Assembly (NCBI GenBank): GCA_965226965.1
Contig: OZ245715.1
Location: 2,046,001-2,110,000, forward strand
Reading direction: 5' to 3'
DNA: 64,000 nucleotides
From: Endoryza foliicola
GTDB taxonomy: Bacteria; Bacteroidota; Bacteroidia; Chitinophagales; Chitinophagaceae
The notes beneath the pieces were generated by a model, which was not told where the DNA came from, made no database searches, and worked only from the letters and a program-made list of their open reading frames with translations. Of the stretch, positions 45,236 through 52,518 are shown one piece after another. A program made the translations under genes and the position numbers. How positions within the stretch are numbered: position 1 is the first letter of the stretch; the number at the start of each line of letters is the position of its first letter.

Positions 45236-45288
45236 AATTAATAATTAATAATGAGGCCCACACTATTTTGTGAGGCCTTTCTCTTTAG
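45236..45288 (+). repeat. AT module plus GGCC hairpin, second copy
   Basis: GAATTAATAATTAATAATGA then GGCCCACACTATTTTGTGAG and GCCTTTCTCTTT. It is almost the same as 44092-44140 although no gene ends beside it. The hairpin is therefore copied with the repeat and not placed by a gene. Confidence 0.7.
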
Positions 45289-45390
45289 AGCCAAATGGAG
45301 AAAGGGCTTTCAAAATAGCAATAGTGAATCGCTTGCGAAATCCAGTGTTGTCAATATTTGCGAAGCAACCCAATTCTTAATTCTTAACTC

Positions 45391-46644
45391 TTAATTCTTA
45401 ATTACCTTCCCTCCTAACATCACAAATCCCACTGCCTTCACTGCCCCAATATTCTTACTAGGGTCACCGTCAACAGCAATAAGATCGGCGAGTAATCCGG
45501 GTTTGATGAAGCCCATTTTATCGGCTACGCCGAATACCGTGGCATTCACAGAAGTGGCCGATTTTAATACATCAATTGGAGTCATTCCGTATTCAACCAT
45601 CATGATCATTTCACGGGCATTATCGCCGTGCGTAAACACGCCCACATCTCCGCCCATTACGATGGTAACACCTGCTGCAAGTGCTGCTTGAAAACTTTTC
45701 TTTTTTTGTTGAATGCTGGCGGGAGTGATTCCGGAAGCTTTGTTCCAGCCACCGTATTGTTCATACGCATCACTGGCCGCAAGGGTAGGGCAGTAGGCGA
45801 TGCCTTTTTCTTTCATTAGTTTGAATACTTCTAGGGTGCCCTGATCGCCGTGCTCAATGGTGTACACTCCGGCAGCAATGGCTCTTTTCATGCCTTCCAC
45901 ACTGGTGGCATGGGCTACCACTTGTCGGCCGCCCGATTGTGCAATTTCCACCGCTGCTTTCATTTCTTCTACAGTAAAAGTAGGCATGGCTTCATGACTT
46001 TTACCCCAACGGTAATCGGCATATAGTTTTATCAGATCGGCACCTTTAGAAATTTGAAGGCGTACTTCACTTTGCATTTCTCCTACATTGCCCACTTCCG
46101 CAGCACCTTGGTGGAAATCAATATCAGAACTGGCCGGACGTGGCGCGTAGGTTCCTCTTGCCACAATAGCCTTGGTAACTACTTGCATTCTTGGTCCAAT
46201 AATGAGTCCTTTTTCAATCGCTTTTTTCAATCCCACATCATCGTATTCAGCACCTTCGGTACCTAGATCGCGCACCATGGTGAAGCCCGCTAATACGGTG
46301 GCTTTGGCGTGATTGCCTGCACGCAACATGCGTTCAGCTCTTGATTCTTTCAAAACCTGATCTTCCCATTTTGTTTCGTTGTAGGGATGTAGCAAGAGGT
46401 GAGAATGTCCTTCAATCAATCCGGGCATTAAGGTTTTGCCGGGCAATTCGATGATGGTGGTGCCGGCAGGCAGCTTGAATTGCTGCGGTCCTGCAGCCAC
46501 TATGGTATCGTTTTTTACCAGTACGATCCAGTTATCGTGCATTTCAACGCCGTCGAATACACGAGCGGGCTTGAGTAAAGTGTATTTGTCTGTTTGACCG
46601 AAGCTTTGAGCAGATATTAATAAAAGAAAGAATAGCAAACGCAT
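45391..46644 (-). CDS. Exported metal-dependent amidohydrolase
   Basis: The start at 46644 gives a 417-residue protein beginning with a signal peptide (RLLFFLLLISAQSFG). A longer in-frame start at 46716 would read through the dispersed repeat. It is an amidohydrolase-superfamily TIM barrel with the first metal motif His80-x-His82 (IEGHSHLLLHP), His in VVAHATSVEG and IEHGDQG, and the Asp in V-M-G-G-D-V-G. The arrangement is that of imidazolonepropionase/prolidase-like exported members that hydrolyse cyclic amides or dipeptides. The substrate is unknown. Confidence 0.88.
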   Translation of the reverse strand: MRLLFFLLLISAQSFGQTDKYTLLKPARVFDGVEMHDNWIVLVKNDTIVAAGPQQFKLPAGTTIIELPGKTLMPGLIEGHSHLLLHPYNETKWEDQVLKESRAERMLRAGNHAKATVLAGFTMVRDLGTEGAEYDDVGLKKAIEKGLIIGPRMQVVTKAIVARGTYAPRPASSDIDFHQGAAEVGNVGEMQSEVRLQISKGADLIKLYADYRWGKSHEAMPTFTVEEMKAAVEIAQSGGRQVVAHATSVEGMKRAIAAGVYTIEHGDQGTLEVFKLMKEKGIAYCPTLAASDAYEQYGGWNKASGITPASIQQKKKSFQAALAAGVTIVMGGDVGVFTHGDNAREMIMMVEYGMTPIDVLKSATSVNATVFGVADKMGFIKPGLLADLIAVDGDPSKNIGAVKAVGFVMLGGKVIKN

Positions 46645-46660
46645 GAGAGTCGATTTGCTA

Positions 46661-46668
46661 TAAAGATA
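46661..46668 (-). promoter_or_regulatory. Probable -7 element of the amidohydrolase gene
   Basis: The minus strand reads TATCTTTA, matching 7 of 8 positions of TAnnTTTG. It lies 16 bp before the ATG at 46644 and favours that start. Confidence 0.5.
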
Positions 46669-46683
46669 TTGGATAATTTTTAG

Positions 46684-46782
46684 AGAAAGTGCGCAAAGTG
46701 CGCGGAGAGAGCGCAAAGAGGCGCAAAGGGAGAATAGAGTAATGTTTTCTCCGCGTATCTCCGCGCCCTCCTTCTCTTTGCG
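46684..46782. repeat. Inverted pair of 10-nt-periodic GCGCAAAG tracts
   Basis: The left tract reads AGTGCGCAAA, GTGCGCGGAG, AGAGCGCAAA, GAGGCGCAAA, four 10-nt units. The right tract (46746-46782) is the same kind of sequence on the other strand (CGCAAAGAGA, AGGAGGGCGC, GGAGATACGC). Both lie between the amidohydrolase start and the aldo/keto reductase stop. Confidence 0.65.
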
Positions 46783-46799
46783 ATGAAAAAAGCCGGATA

Positions 46800-47606
46800 T
46801 TACAGCATTTCGATTGGATCATCCACCACTCTAAAATTTTCATTCAATCCACACAGTCTTTCCATATCAGCTTCACTAATTTCAAAATCAAACACATCAA
46901 AATTCTCCCTCAACCTTGCTTCATTTGATGATTTCGGAATAGTGGAAACCCCCAACTGCAAGTTCCAACGAATGATGATTTGTGCGGGCGTTTTTGAATA
47001 CTTTGTAGAAAGTTCTTGAATCAGCGGATCGCTGAATTTCTTACCTCGAACCAGTGGTGTATACGATTGCAATTGAATCCCGTCTTTTTTGCAACGATCC
47101 AATTCGGCTTTTAAATACAACCAAGGACTGAATTCCATTTGATCGATCACCGGAACAATATTGGCGTAAGATTTCAATTCATCTAGAAAAGGGACCAAGT
47201 AATTGGCCACTCCAACCGATCGAACCCGTTTTTCTTCGTACAAGCGCTCCACTGCTTTCCAAGTATCTTTTCGCTTTCCTTTGATAGGCCAGTGCACGAG
47301 GTAGGCGTCTATGTATTCGATGTTCAATAATTTCATACTGGTATCGAATGCGCGTAGGGTAGAGTCGTATCCCTGATCTCCATTGCCCACTTTAGTAGTT
47401 ACAAAAATCTCATTTCTCGGTAGGGAACTGTTTCTTACGGCATTGCCTATCTCTTTTTCGTTTCGATAGAGCGAAGCCGTATCAATCAATCGATATCCGA
47501 TCTCCAATGCTTTTGAAACTGCCGCTTCTGCTTCAGCATTGTACATGTCGTACACACCCAATCCCAGCAGCGGCATGGATATTCCGTTGTTTAATGTAGT
47601 AGTCAT
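46800..47606 (-). CDS. Aldo/keto reductase
   Basis: The start at 47606 gives 268 residues opening TTTLNNGISMPLLGLGVYD, the family N-terminus; a longer ATG at 47669 adds an unrelated repeat-derived segment. The catalytic tetrad is complete: Asp42, Tyr47 (DTASLYRNE), Lys72 (VTTKVG) and His105 (LVHWP). The C-terminal NADPH-binding part shows I-I-R-W-N-L-Q, then I-P-K-S-S-N. It reduces aldehydes or ketones in the cytosol, and the substrate is not evident. Dispersed repeats flank both ends. Confidence 0.93.
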   Translation of the reverse strand: MTTTLNNGISMPLLGLGVYDMYNAEAEAAVSKALEIGYRLIDTASLYRNEKEIGNAVRNSSLPRNEIFVTTKVGNGDQGYDSTLRAFDTSMKLLNIEYIDAYLVHWPIKGKRKDTWKAVERLYEEKRVRSVGVANYLVPFLDELKSYANIVPVIDQMEFSPWLYLKAELDRCKKDGIQLQSYTPLVRGKKFSDPLIQELSTKYSKTPAQIIIRWNLQLGVSTIPKSSNEARLRENFDVFDFEISEADMERLCGLNENFRVVDDPIEML

Positions 47607-47653
47607 TTGGTGGTATGTTTTTCGGGGCAGGTAGCTTTTTTTTGAGTTTTTTA

Positions 47654-47780
47654 GACCACAGATTCGCACAGATTATAACGGATTAACACAGATTAGAGTC
47701 TGAATATTTTGTCTTGCTGATATTCTTTCGGCCTCTAATCTGTGTAAATCTTGTATTTGTAATCTGTGTGTTCTGTGGTC
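47654..47780. repeat. Inverted pair of 10-nt-periodic ACAGATT tracts
   Basis: The first tract (47654-47698) reads GACC then ACAGATTCGC, ACAGATTATA, ACGGATTAAC, ACAGATTAGA, an exact 10-nt period. The second (47733-47780) is an inverted, more diverged copy ending GTGGTC. A third copy is at 50092-50136. It occupies the gap between the aldo/keto reductase start and the PhyH gene. Confidence 0.7.
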
Positions 47781-47784
47781 AAAA

Positions 47785-47846
47785 AAAGCCTAAAGCCTAA
47801 GGCCCAATGCCTAAAACACCGAACTCAATAACTCAAAACTTGATCT
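47785..47846. repeat. Short-period tracts (7-nt AAGCCTA, then 8-nt AACTCAA-type)
   Basis: AAGCCTA-AAGCCTA-AGGCCCA-ATGCCTA from 47787 has a 7-nt period. GAACTCAA-TAACTCAA-AACTTGAT from 47821 has an 8-nt period like the octamer tracts at 44870, 50137 and in the 117-bp repeats. Confidence 0.6.
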
Positions 47847-47881
47847 AAAGGTGTTCTGTGTTCAAAATAAAAAATCATTCT

Positions 47882-48880
47882 CTAACTCCAACTTCTCAAC
47901 CCCAACAACTTCTCCCCCAATTCCGTCAACACCGCTGTTCCATACTTATTCTGCTCCCATTTTCTTGGATCGCCGGGGAATGCATACCCTTCCGGTGCAA
48001 TACGGTCTTTCCAAGAATTGATGCGCCATTCTTTTAATGCAGGATTGTCTTCTTCCGCAGGCATCATAGAAATGTACTGTGCTATACGCACTTTATTGCC
48101 CGATAAATTCGGACGAATGCCGTGCGCCAACAGACTATTGAAGATCAACAAATCTCCCGCTTCCATTTTTACTTTTACAAGATCAAATCCGGTAGTATCG
48201 GGACGGAAATGGTTTCGGTCTTCCGGCTGCGTTAGTTTCCACGTATCATAGGTTCTGTACAATTCGGGGATGCATTGAAAGCCGCCCATGTTTTCATCGG
48301 TTTGATCGGCCAAGGCCAATACCCCTTGAACGTTTTGTGGTTTGGTTTCAGGGTCGTAGTCCCAATGAATAAAGCCTTTGAATTCAAATCCGGGTCGCAT
48401 AGGGAAATTCAAATTCGCACGGTCGATTGTGACCCATAGCTCTTCTGTTCCCCAAATATCACTAAAGGCATCGTATACCCGTTGCATTTGACGGTTGTTC
48501 CACAAATGTTGATTGTTGTACACTTCTACCATACCACTATTAGTAAGCTCTTTCATTTGTATTTCTGCACGAGGTGGTGCGTACCAAGTCTCTGGATCAT
48601 TCGGGTCTTTTTCCTCAAATTCCCAAAGAAAGGCTGCTGTGGCTTCGGCTTGTTCTTTTGGAACCGCGTTTTTGATCACGATATAGCCGTTCTCGATCCA
48701 GAACTTCCAATCTTCTTCCGACAAAACTTTCAATGGTTTTCCATTGGAGCGGTCGTTCAATCGTTGTTGACTGCTCTTCGCAACGGAAGGATTGCCGGGG
48801 ATGTCTTTATGGGCATTGGTGGCCATCGTTGGGGCCATGGTTGCCGCCATAGTGGGGTTCATTGTTGGTGTGGGATTCAT
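47882..48880 (-). CDS. Phytanoyl-CoA dioxygenase (PhyH) family oxygenase
   Basis: The 332-residue Fe(II)/2-oxoglutarate enzyme shows the facial triad His172-x-Asp174 (IHWDYDPE) and His253 (LLAHGIRPN), with Arg265 likely holding 2-oxoglutarate. Members hydroxylate lipids, amino acids or small metabolites. The first ~22 residues are low complexity (repeated Pro-Thr-Met / Ala-Thr-Met). The true start may be one of the later Met codons, but the consensus promoter at 48902-48909 lies 22 bp before the ATG used. It is divergent from an AraC regulator, which is its likely regulator. Confidence 0.87.
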   Translation of the reverse strand: MNPTPTMNPTMAATMAPTMATNAHKDIPGNPSVAKSSQQRLNDRSNGKPLKVLSEEDWKFWIENGYIVIKNAVPKEQAEATAAFLWEFEEKDPNDPETWYAPPRAEIQMKELTNSGMVEVYNNQHLWNNRQMQRVYDAFSDIWGTEELWVTIDRANLNFPMRPGFEFKGFIHWDYDPETKPQNVQGVLALADQTDENMGGFQCIPELYRTYDTWKLTQPEDRNHFRPDTTGFDLVKVKMEAGDLLIFNSLLAHGIRPNLSGNKVRIAQYISMMPAEEDNPALKEWRINSWKDRIAPEGYAFPGDPRKWEQNKYGTAVLTELGEKLLGLRSWS

Positions 48881-48901
48881 ATAGCAATTGATTTAATACA
48901 C

Positions 48902-48909
48902 CAAAGCTA
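48902..48909 (-). promoter_or_regulatory. -7 promoter element of the PhyH gene
   Basis: The minus strand reads TAGCTTTG, an exact TAnnTTTG match, with CTTG about 21 bp upstream (48931-48934). It supports the first ATG as start. Confidence 0.65.
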
Positions 48910-48973
48910 CTTTTTCATAGAGGCTGAATACAAGCCCTGTTTTGGCTATTTTTTGCACTGTATTGACCGTTTT

Positions 48974-48981
48974 TATCTTTT
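48974..48981 (+). promoter_or_regulatory. Probable promoter of the AraC-type regulator
   Basis: TATCTTTT matches 7 of 8 positions of the -7 element, and TTTG at 48952-48955 lies 18 bp upstream. The inverted repeat CTGAA-CCAAAA-TTCAG (48982-48997) directly after it could be a binding site for the regulator itself. Confidence 0.5.
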
Positions 48982-49008
48982 CTGAACCAAAATTCAGTAA
49001 ATTCAGGT

Positions 49009-49842
49009 ATGAAGATCTTGCTGGAGAACATTCAAAAAGATGAGGATAGTTCCTTTAAACTATTGCTTACGCCGGGGTTGAACGATGTCTATTATTGGCA
49101 TTTTCACCCGGAGTTTGAATTGTTGTATGTAGAAGCAGATCGTGGACCCCGACAAATTGGAGATCATGTTACTTTTTACGAGGGTTCTGATTTGGTATTG
49201 ATAGGTCCGCATACGCCACATTTGAATTTCGATTATGGAGTGAATACACCCATTGATCAAACCATCATTCAACTCAATGAAGATTTTCTTGGTTCGGCGC
49301 TCACGCAATCGCCCGAAATGAAAAAGATACGGTTAATGATGGAGAAAGCCCGAGGAAGTTTGGTGTTTACAGGATCCATCAAAGCTCAGGTGGGACCGCT
49401 ATTGCAAGCCCTTCCTCAAAAAAACAAATTCGATCAATTACTGGAATTGCTGAAAATTCTGCAGTTATTGGCCAGCAGCACTGAATACTTGGAATTGGAT
49501 GCCAAGCCCTATAGCTCTGAAATATTGCAGAAGCACCAACGAAGAATGGAATTGTTGTACCGACACGTAGAAGCCCACTATTTAGAACCCATTGAAGTGC
49601 AAGCGGCGGCGGATTGCTGGCATTTAAGTGTCCCTGCTTTTTGCAGAACCTTTAAGAAACTCACCGGTAATACCTATACGCATTTTGTATTGAACTATCG
49701 GATCAATCAAGCCAAAAAGCTATTGATGCAAGGAAGCACAGTCACCGAAGCAGCCTTCGATACCGGCTTTGAGAGCTTGAGTTATTTCAATAGGGTGTTT
49801 AAGAAGATTGAGGGGGTGACGCCTGGGAATTGGGGGAGATAA
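49009..49842 (+). CDS. AraC family transcriptional regulator
   Basis: The 277-residue protein has an N-terminal cupin sensing domain (YYWHFHPEFELLYVEADRG, GSDLVLIGPHTPHLNFDYG). The C-terminal double helix-turn-helix ends AFDTGFESLSYFNRVFKKIEGVTPGNW, the AraC signature. The layout is that of regulators for sugar or carboxylate use. It is divergent from the PhyH oxygenase with about 130 bp of shared upstream region, so control of that gene is likely. The inducer is unknown. A composite repeat begins at its stop. Confidence 0.93.
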   Translation: MKILLENIQKDEDSSFKLLLTPGLNDVYYWHFHPEFELLYVEADRGPRQIGDHVTFYEGSDLVLIGPHTPHLNFDYGVNTPIDQTIIQLNEDFLGSALTQSPEMKKIRLMMEKARGSLVFTGSIKAQVGPLLQALPQKNKFDQLLELLKILQLLASSTEYLELDAKPYSSEILQKHQRRMELLYRHVEAHYLEPIEVQAAADCWHLSVPAFCRTFKKLTGNTYTHFVLNYRINQAKKLLMQGSTVTEAAFDTGFESLSYFNRVFKKIEGVTPGNWGR

Positions 49843-50058
49843 TTAAGAATTAATAAGTAATAATTAATAATTGAACAGCCGGAGGTAATTAATAATTAAT
49901 AAGTAATAATTAATAATGGAACAGCCGGAATACAGGAGGGAGGAGGGAAGATGGAAGATGGAGGAAATACAGAGAGACTGCCAGCGCTGCGTTACCGCTG
50001 CGAGCTTGTCCTGAGCCAACCGAAGGTTGAGTCGAAGGACGCTGCGCCGCCGCGGTTT
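49843..50058. repeat. Composite dispersed repeat, copy 2 (after the AraC gene)
   Basis: It has the same module order as 38463-38713: AT module, GAACAGCCGGA box, AT module, GGAACAGCCGGAATACAGG, the GGAGGGAGGAGGGAAG purine box, AAATACAGAGAGACTG, CAGCGCTGCG and GCTGCGCCGCCGCGGT. The insert near 50009-50040 is a hairpin (GTCCT ... CCAACC-GAA-GGTTG ... AGGAC) not present in copy 1. No gene is seen in 49843-50228. Confidence 0.75.
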
Positions 50059-50091
50059 AAAAATAGACAATCAGACAAATTGCATATTGGA

Positions 50092-50172
50092 GGCTAATCT
50101 GTGTAAATCCCTTCTAATCTGCGCGAATCCGTGGTCAAAAAACTAAAAAACTAAAGAACTCAAAACTCAGCA
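50092..50172. repeat. ACAGATT tract (third copy) and octamer tract
   Basis: 50092-50136 on the minus strand reads GACC, ACGGATTCGC, GCAGATTAGA, AGGGATTTAC, ACAGATTAGC (10-nt period). It is followed by AAAAAACT-AAAAAACT-AAAGAACT-CAAAACTC (8-nt period). Both families touch here as they do at 47733-47846. Confidence 0.65.
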
Positions 50173-50228
50173 CCTCCCCTGTAACTTATCCTTACAAATT
50201 GCGTCTAATCACACAAATAACCTTCACC

Positions 50229-51875
50229 ATGCAAAAAATAGCCATTACATGCTGCTTGCTCCTCATCACCGTATTTAGTTTCGGTCAACAAAGCTGGGAA
50301 AAGCAGGTAGACAGTATGCTCAACAAAACATTCCCTGCCAAGGGCTCGGGAGCCACCGCCATCATCGCCCAAAATGGTAAAATTCTTTACCACAAGGCTT
50401 TCGGTATGTCTGATTTGGAAAACAAAATTCCCATGCGCACCGAAATGGTATTCAGAATTGGGAGCATCTCCAAGCAGTTCACCGCTGTGGCTATTTTGAA
50501 ATTGATGGAAGAAGGTAAAATTAGTTTGCAAGACGAGATCACCAAATACATTCCCGACTATCCCACGCAAGGCTATAAAGTAACCATTGAACACCTGCTC
50601 ACCCATACCTCCGGTATTGTGAGTTATACCAATATGGCGAAGTTTGGATCGGAACTGATGACCCGCGACATGAAACCTACCGAGCTTATTGATGTGTTTA
50701 AAAACGAAAAGTTTGAGTTTGCTCCAGGGGAGAAGTGGAACTATAATAACTCGGGCTATTTCCTATTAGGTTATATCATCGAAAAAATAACCGGCATAAC
50801 CTATGCCGATTATATTGAGAAAACCATTTTTCAACCCTTGGGAATGAAGAATAGTTTGTATGGCAGCAATTCAAAATTGATACCCAATCGAGCGCAAGGA
50901 TACGAGCCTGGTCCAACCGGAATACAAAACGCCAGTTATTTAAGCATGACCTTGCCCTATGCGGCCGGTTCTTTGATGAGTACCGTGAACGATTGTTATA
51001 TCTGGAACAAAGCATTAAACGAAGGGAAGATCATTAAGAGAGAAACGTTGGAAAAGGCATTTGTGCCCTACGTGTTGAAAAGCGGTAAGAAAACCAGTTA
51101 TGGTTATGGCTGGAGTATAGGAGAAATTGAGGGGCAAAAACTGGTGCAACACAGTGGTGGCATCAATGGGTTTTTAACCAACGGCATTTACGTTCCCTCA
51201 AAAGACGTGTACATTGCCGTATTTTCAAATTCGAATGCCATTGCACCAATTGAGGTTTCGCAACGGATGTTACAAGCTGTATTGGGATTGAACAAGCCTA
51301 AGACGATTGTAAAAATCGATTCTGTAAAAGCAAAAGAGTATACCGGTGTGTTTGAGAACGAGGATGGCGACTTGCGTAAGATCAGTTGGGCGAATGGCAG
51401 ATTGCAATCACAACGATTAGGGGCAGCCGCGTTTGATTTGTTGATGTTTGAAAAAGATAAGTTTTATTTTCAAAACAGTCCAACCGAACTATATTTTACC
51501 CGCGATGCAAAAGGTGCAATCAATGGACTTCTGACCAAGAACATCACCGACCTTCCACAAGTTTGGAAGCCTACAAAAAAGCCTTTTGAGAATGCACGTA
51601 AAGAAGTTCAGGTGGCGGAGAGTATCTTAAAGACCTATGAGGGTGAATACGAGATTTCTTCCAATTTGAAATTGAAAATTTCGGTAGATAAGGGAACCCT
51701 GAAAGTGAGTCCAACCGGCCAGCCAACCTTCGAGCTCTTTCCTGAATCCGACACCAAGTTCTTTTTGAAAGTGGTGAATGCACAAATTCAGTTCTTTAAG
51801 AATGACAAGGGAGAAGTGGATCGATTGATATTGTATCAGGGAGGGCAGGAGATGACGGGGAAGAAAATTCAATGA
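50229..51875 (+). CDS. Exported serine hydrolase (class C beta-lactamase / EstB-like)
   Basis: The start at 50229 gives 548 residues with a signal peptide (QKIAITCCLLLITVFSFG). The serine beta-lactamase fold shows Ser79-x-x-Lys82 (GSISKQF), Tyr172-x-Asn174 (NYNNSG) and His308-Ser-Gly-Gly (QHSGG). The His-for-Lys change in the third motif is usual for esterase, D-aminopeptidase or DD-peptidase-like relatives and not for true AmpC enzymes. The C-terminal ~200 residues are a lipocalin-like beta barrel common in Bacteroidota members. The natural substrate is unknown. A strong terminator follows. Confidence 0.9.
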   Translation: MQKIAITCCLLLITVFSFGQQSWEKQVDSMLNKTFPAKGSGATAIIAQNGKILYHKAFGMSDLENKIPMRTEMVFRIGSISKQFTAVAILKLMEEGKISLQDEITKYIPDYPTQGYKVTIEHLLTHTSGIVSYTNMAKFGSELMTRDMKPTELIDVFKNEKFEFAPGEKWNYNNSGYFLLGYIIEKITGITYADYIEKTIFQPLGMKNSLYGSNSKLIPNRAQGYEPGPTGIQNASYLSMTLPYAAGSLMSTVNDCYIWNKALNEGKIIKRETLEKAFVPYVLKSGKKTSYGYGWSIGEIEGQKLVQHSGGINGFLTNGIYVPSKDVYIAVFSNSNAIAPIEVSQRMLQAVLGLNKPKTIVKIDSVKAKEYTGVFENEDGDLRKISWANGRLQSQRLGAAAFDLLMFEKDKFYFQNSPTELYFTRDAKGAINGLLTKNITDLPQVWKPTKKPFENARKEVQVAESILKTYEGEYEISSNLKLKISVDKGTLKVSPTGQPTFELFPESDTKFFLKVVNAQIQFFKNDKGEVDRLILYQGGQEMTGKKIQ

Positions 51876-51913
51876 TGATCAGATCAAGATTTCCGGATTA
51901 AAAGATATACAGG

Positions 51914-51943
51914 ATGAGGCGCTTCGGCGCCTCTCATTTTTTT
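51914..51943 (+). terminator. Intrinsic terminator of the serine hydrolase gene
   Basis: GAGGCGC-TTCG-GCGCCTC is a perfect stem with a UUCG loop, followed by TCA and seven T. The 117-bp tandem repeat begins 3 bp after it. Confidence 0.9.
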
Positions 51944-51946
51944 GGG

Positions 51947-52414
51947 GCTAGGATTAGGAGGATTGGTAGGATTGTGTTTAGGATTACGGTTGCCGCTTCT
52001 GACGAGTCTGTATGGTGCATTATACTAAATAACTTAAAAACTAAAAAACTCAACAACCCTTTGGCTAGGATTAGGAGGATTGGTAGGATTGTGTTTAGGA
52101 TTACGGTTGCCGCTTCTGACGAGTCTGTATGGTGCATTATACTAAATAACTTAAAAACTAAAAAACTCAACAACCCTTTGGCTAGGATTAGAAGGATTGG
52201 TAGGATTGTGTTTAGGATTACAGTTGCCGCTTCGGATGAGTCTGTATGGTGCGGTATACTAAACAACTTAAAAACTAAAAAACTCAACAACCCTTTGGCT
52301 AGGATTAGGAGGATTGGTAGGATTGTGTTTAGGATTACGGTTGCCGCTTCTGACGAGTCTGTATGGTGCGTTATTCTAAACAACTTAAAAACTAAAAAAC
52401 TCAACAACTCCTTA
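51947..52414. repeat. 117-bp tandem repeat, four copies
   Basis: Four units start at 51947, 52064, 52181 and 52298, with a constant 117-bp period and only a few substitutions. Each unit opens with GGATT-type iterations (GGATTAGGAGGATTGGTAGG). A unique part GCCGCTTCTGACGAGTCTGT follows, and the unit ends in an octamer-period tract AACTTAAA-AACTAAAA-AACTCAAC. Because 117 is a multiple of three, long open frames appear on both strands; I do not take them as genes. It sits between a terminator and the next gene. Confidence 0.92.
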
Positions 52415-52518
52415 AAACTCACTACTCATAACTTATAACTTCCCCACATCATCTTTCCCTTTTTTTATGTAATTTGTAAATAGAGCGCATCTGACTTATA
52501 CCTTAAAAATCTTAGTGT

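Larger units (their letters stand above)
44077..45390. other. Repeat-rich gene-free region after hisB
   Basis: This 1.3-kb stretch has no convincing gene. From left to right it holds a terminator-bearing AT module (44092-44140), an 84-bp imperfect palindrome (44297-44381), a pair of inverted REP-like elements (44405-44455 and 44953-45004), and a direct duplication between them (44516-44952). Further hairpins such as AGGCC-TTT-GGCCT lie near 45051. A second copy of the terminator module follows (45236-45288). Open frames here are short and follow the repeats. Confidence 0.7.

Noticed and set aside
51947..52414. CRISPR array
   Set aside because: The repeats are 117 bp, directly adjacent, with no unique spacers and no cas genes.
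51914..52438. Long open frames on both strands across the 117-bp tandem repeat
   Set aside because: They exist only because the period is a multiple of three. The plus frame begins inside a terminator, and neither has a start signal or known fold.
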